A DNA stretch of 5,940 nt, from positions 1 to 5,940 of the forward strand of contig JAFQSI010000040.1 of the NCBI GenBank assembly GCA_017409645.1, in the 5' to 3' direction. The position numbers and the translations under genes were made by a program. Source of the stretch: Oscillospiraceae bacterium. GTDB taxonomy: Bacteria > Bacillota > Clostridia > Oscillospirales > Oscillospiraceae. Positions 5,838-5,940 of the stretch are shown piece by piece (the first letter of the stretch is position 1; every line of letters starts with the position of its first letter). The notes under the pieces are model-generated. The model ran no database searches. It was not told where the DNA came from and was given only the letters and a program-made list of their open reading frames with translations.

Positions 5838-5914
5838 CGAAACAAGGCACCGTTTTCATACAGGACAGGTATGTGCATTGCTGCCGGTGCCTTTGCCCGG
5901 AACAAGACACCATT
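5838..5914 (-). promoter_or_regulatory. Structured leader with mutually exclusive stems upstream of the DUF2828-like gene
   Basis: Read on the minus strand, three segments compete. A (TGGTGTCTTG, 5912-5903) can pair with B (CAAAGGCACCG, 5895-5885) as 10 pairs, two of them G-U, with one bulged A. B can instead pair with C (CGGTGCCTTG, 5852-5843) as 10 Watson-Crick pairs with the same bulged A. Between B and C sits a 5-base-pair hairpin (CATAC/GTATG, 5873-5857). A and C belong to a 17-base direct repeat (5914-5898 and 5854-5838, 14 of 17 identical). No convincing sigma-A promoter is visible here, so the leader is probably transcribed from beyond the window. It may be an attenuator-like switch or the end of a noncoding RNA. 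Confidence 0.55.
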
Positions 5915-5915
5915 C

Positions 5916-5940
5916 ACTCAAAGGTGGGATTTGAACCCAC
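5916..5940 (-). tRNA. T-arm of a tRNA or tRNA-like RNA, cut by the right edge
   Basis: On the minus strand the window opens with GTGGG-TTCAAAT-CCCAC (5940-5924). This is a perfect 5-base-pair T-stem with a canonical 7-base T-loop (TTCRANY), as in a tRNA 3' half. The next seven bases, CTTTGAG, would be the acceptor strand, with T5916 as discriminator. That implies an unusual C1-G72 end pair and no encoded CCA. So it is either an atypical or degraded tRNA, or the tRNA-like module of another RNA such as a bacterial Y RNA. Identity and anticodon are outside the window. Confidence 0.5.

Noticed and set aside
5825..5838. GATC-N6-GATC near the DUF2828 ribosome binding site, read as an operator or hairpin
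   Set aside because: The arms are only 4 bases, GATC is self-palindromic, and neither length nor symmetry exceeds chance.
5843..5895. B:C stem as an intrinsic terminator of an upstream tRNA transcript
   Set aside because: The loop is long (about 32 bases) and the stem is followed only by TTTCGATC, too weak a T run to call a terminator.
5809..5913. Extended start of the DUF2828-like protein at 5913
   Set aside because: It would translate the structured leader and the ribosome binding site itself. The ATG at 5808 has a near-perfect AAAGGAGG and the family N-terminus.

Overview
The window is GC-rich (clearly above 60% by eye). All five supportable protein genes lie on the minus strand, so transcription runs from high to low coordinates. 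The strong AGGAGG-type ribosome binding sites, a near-consensus sigma-A promoter, tight operon packing and the protein families point to a GC-rich Firmicute, probably a gut Clostridia/Oscillospirales type. That taxonomic guess is inference. Gene order and general family calls are seen in the sequence.

Right half (about 2524-5940), an RNA-repair-flavoured cluster. In transcription order it starts with a perfect tRNA-type T-arm cut by the window edge. A structured leader follows, in which one segment can pair with either of two near-identical partners. Next is a 485-residue DUF2828-type protein: a helical N-terminal region plus a vWA domain with intact MIDAS residues, resembling Ro60/TROVE proteins in architecture. 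Then comes a 148-residue protein I do not recognise, a 121-base spacer with two hairpins, and a full-length RtcB RNA ligase (400 residues, all metal and guanylylation residues present). A rho-independent terminator closes the unit. In enterobacteria, Ro (rsr), tRNA-mimicking Y RNAs and rtcBA share a locus. This window looks like a Firmicute counterpart with a DUF2828 protein in the Ro position, and the T-arm could be part of a tRNA-like noncoding RNA. That last step is a hypothesis, because the RNA is cut by the window edge.

Left half (1-2523), a DNA-repair pair. Immediately after the RtcB terminator is a clear sigma-A promoter driving an SbcD/Mre11/YhaO-like metallophosphoesterase (357 residues). 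It is translationally coupled by a GTGA overlap to an SbcC/YhaN-like coiled-coil ATPase, of which the first 462 codons are present. The coiled-coil part of the ATPase contains three degenerate units in an exact 47-residue register.

There is no stretch of more than 300 bases without a gene. The non-coding parts are 2457-2566, 3770-3890, 4338-4350 and 5809-5940, each described below. No CRISPR array, insertion sequence or phage gene was seen.
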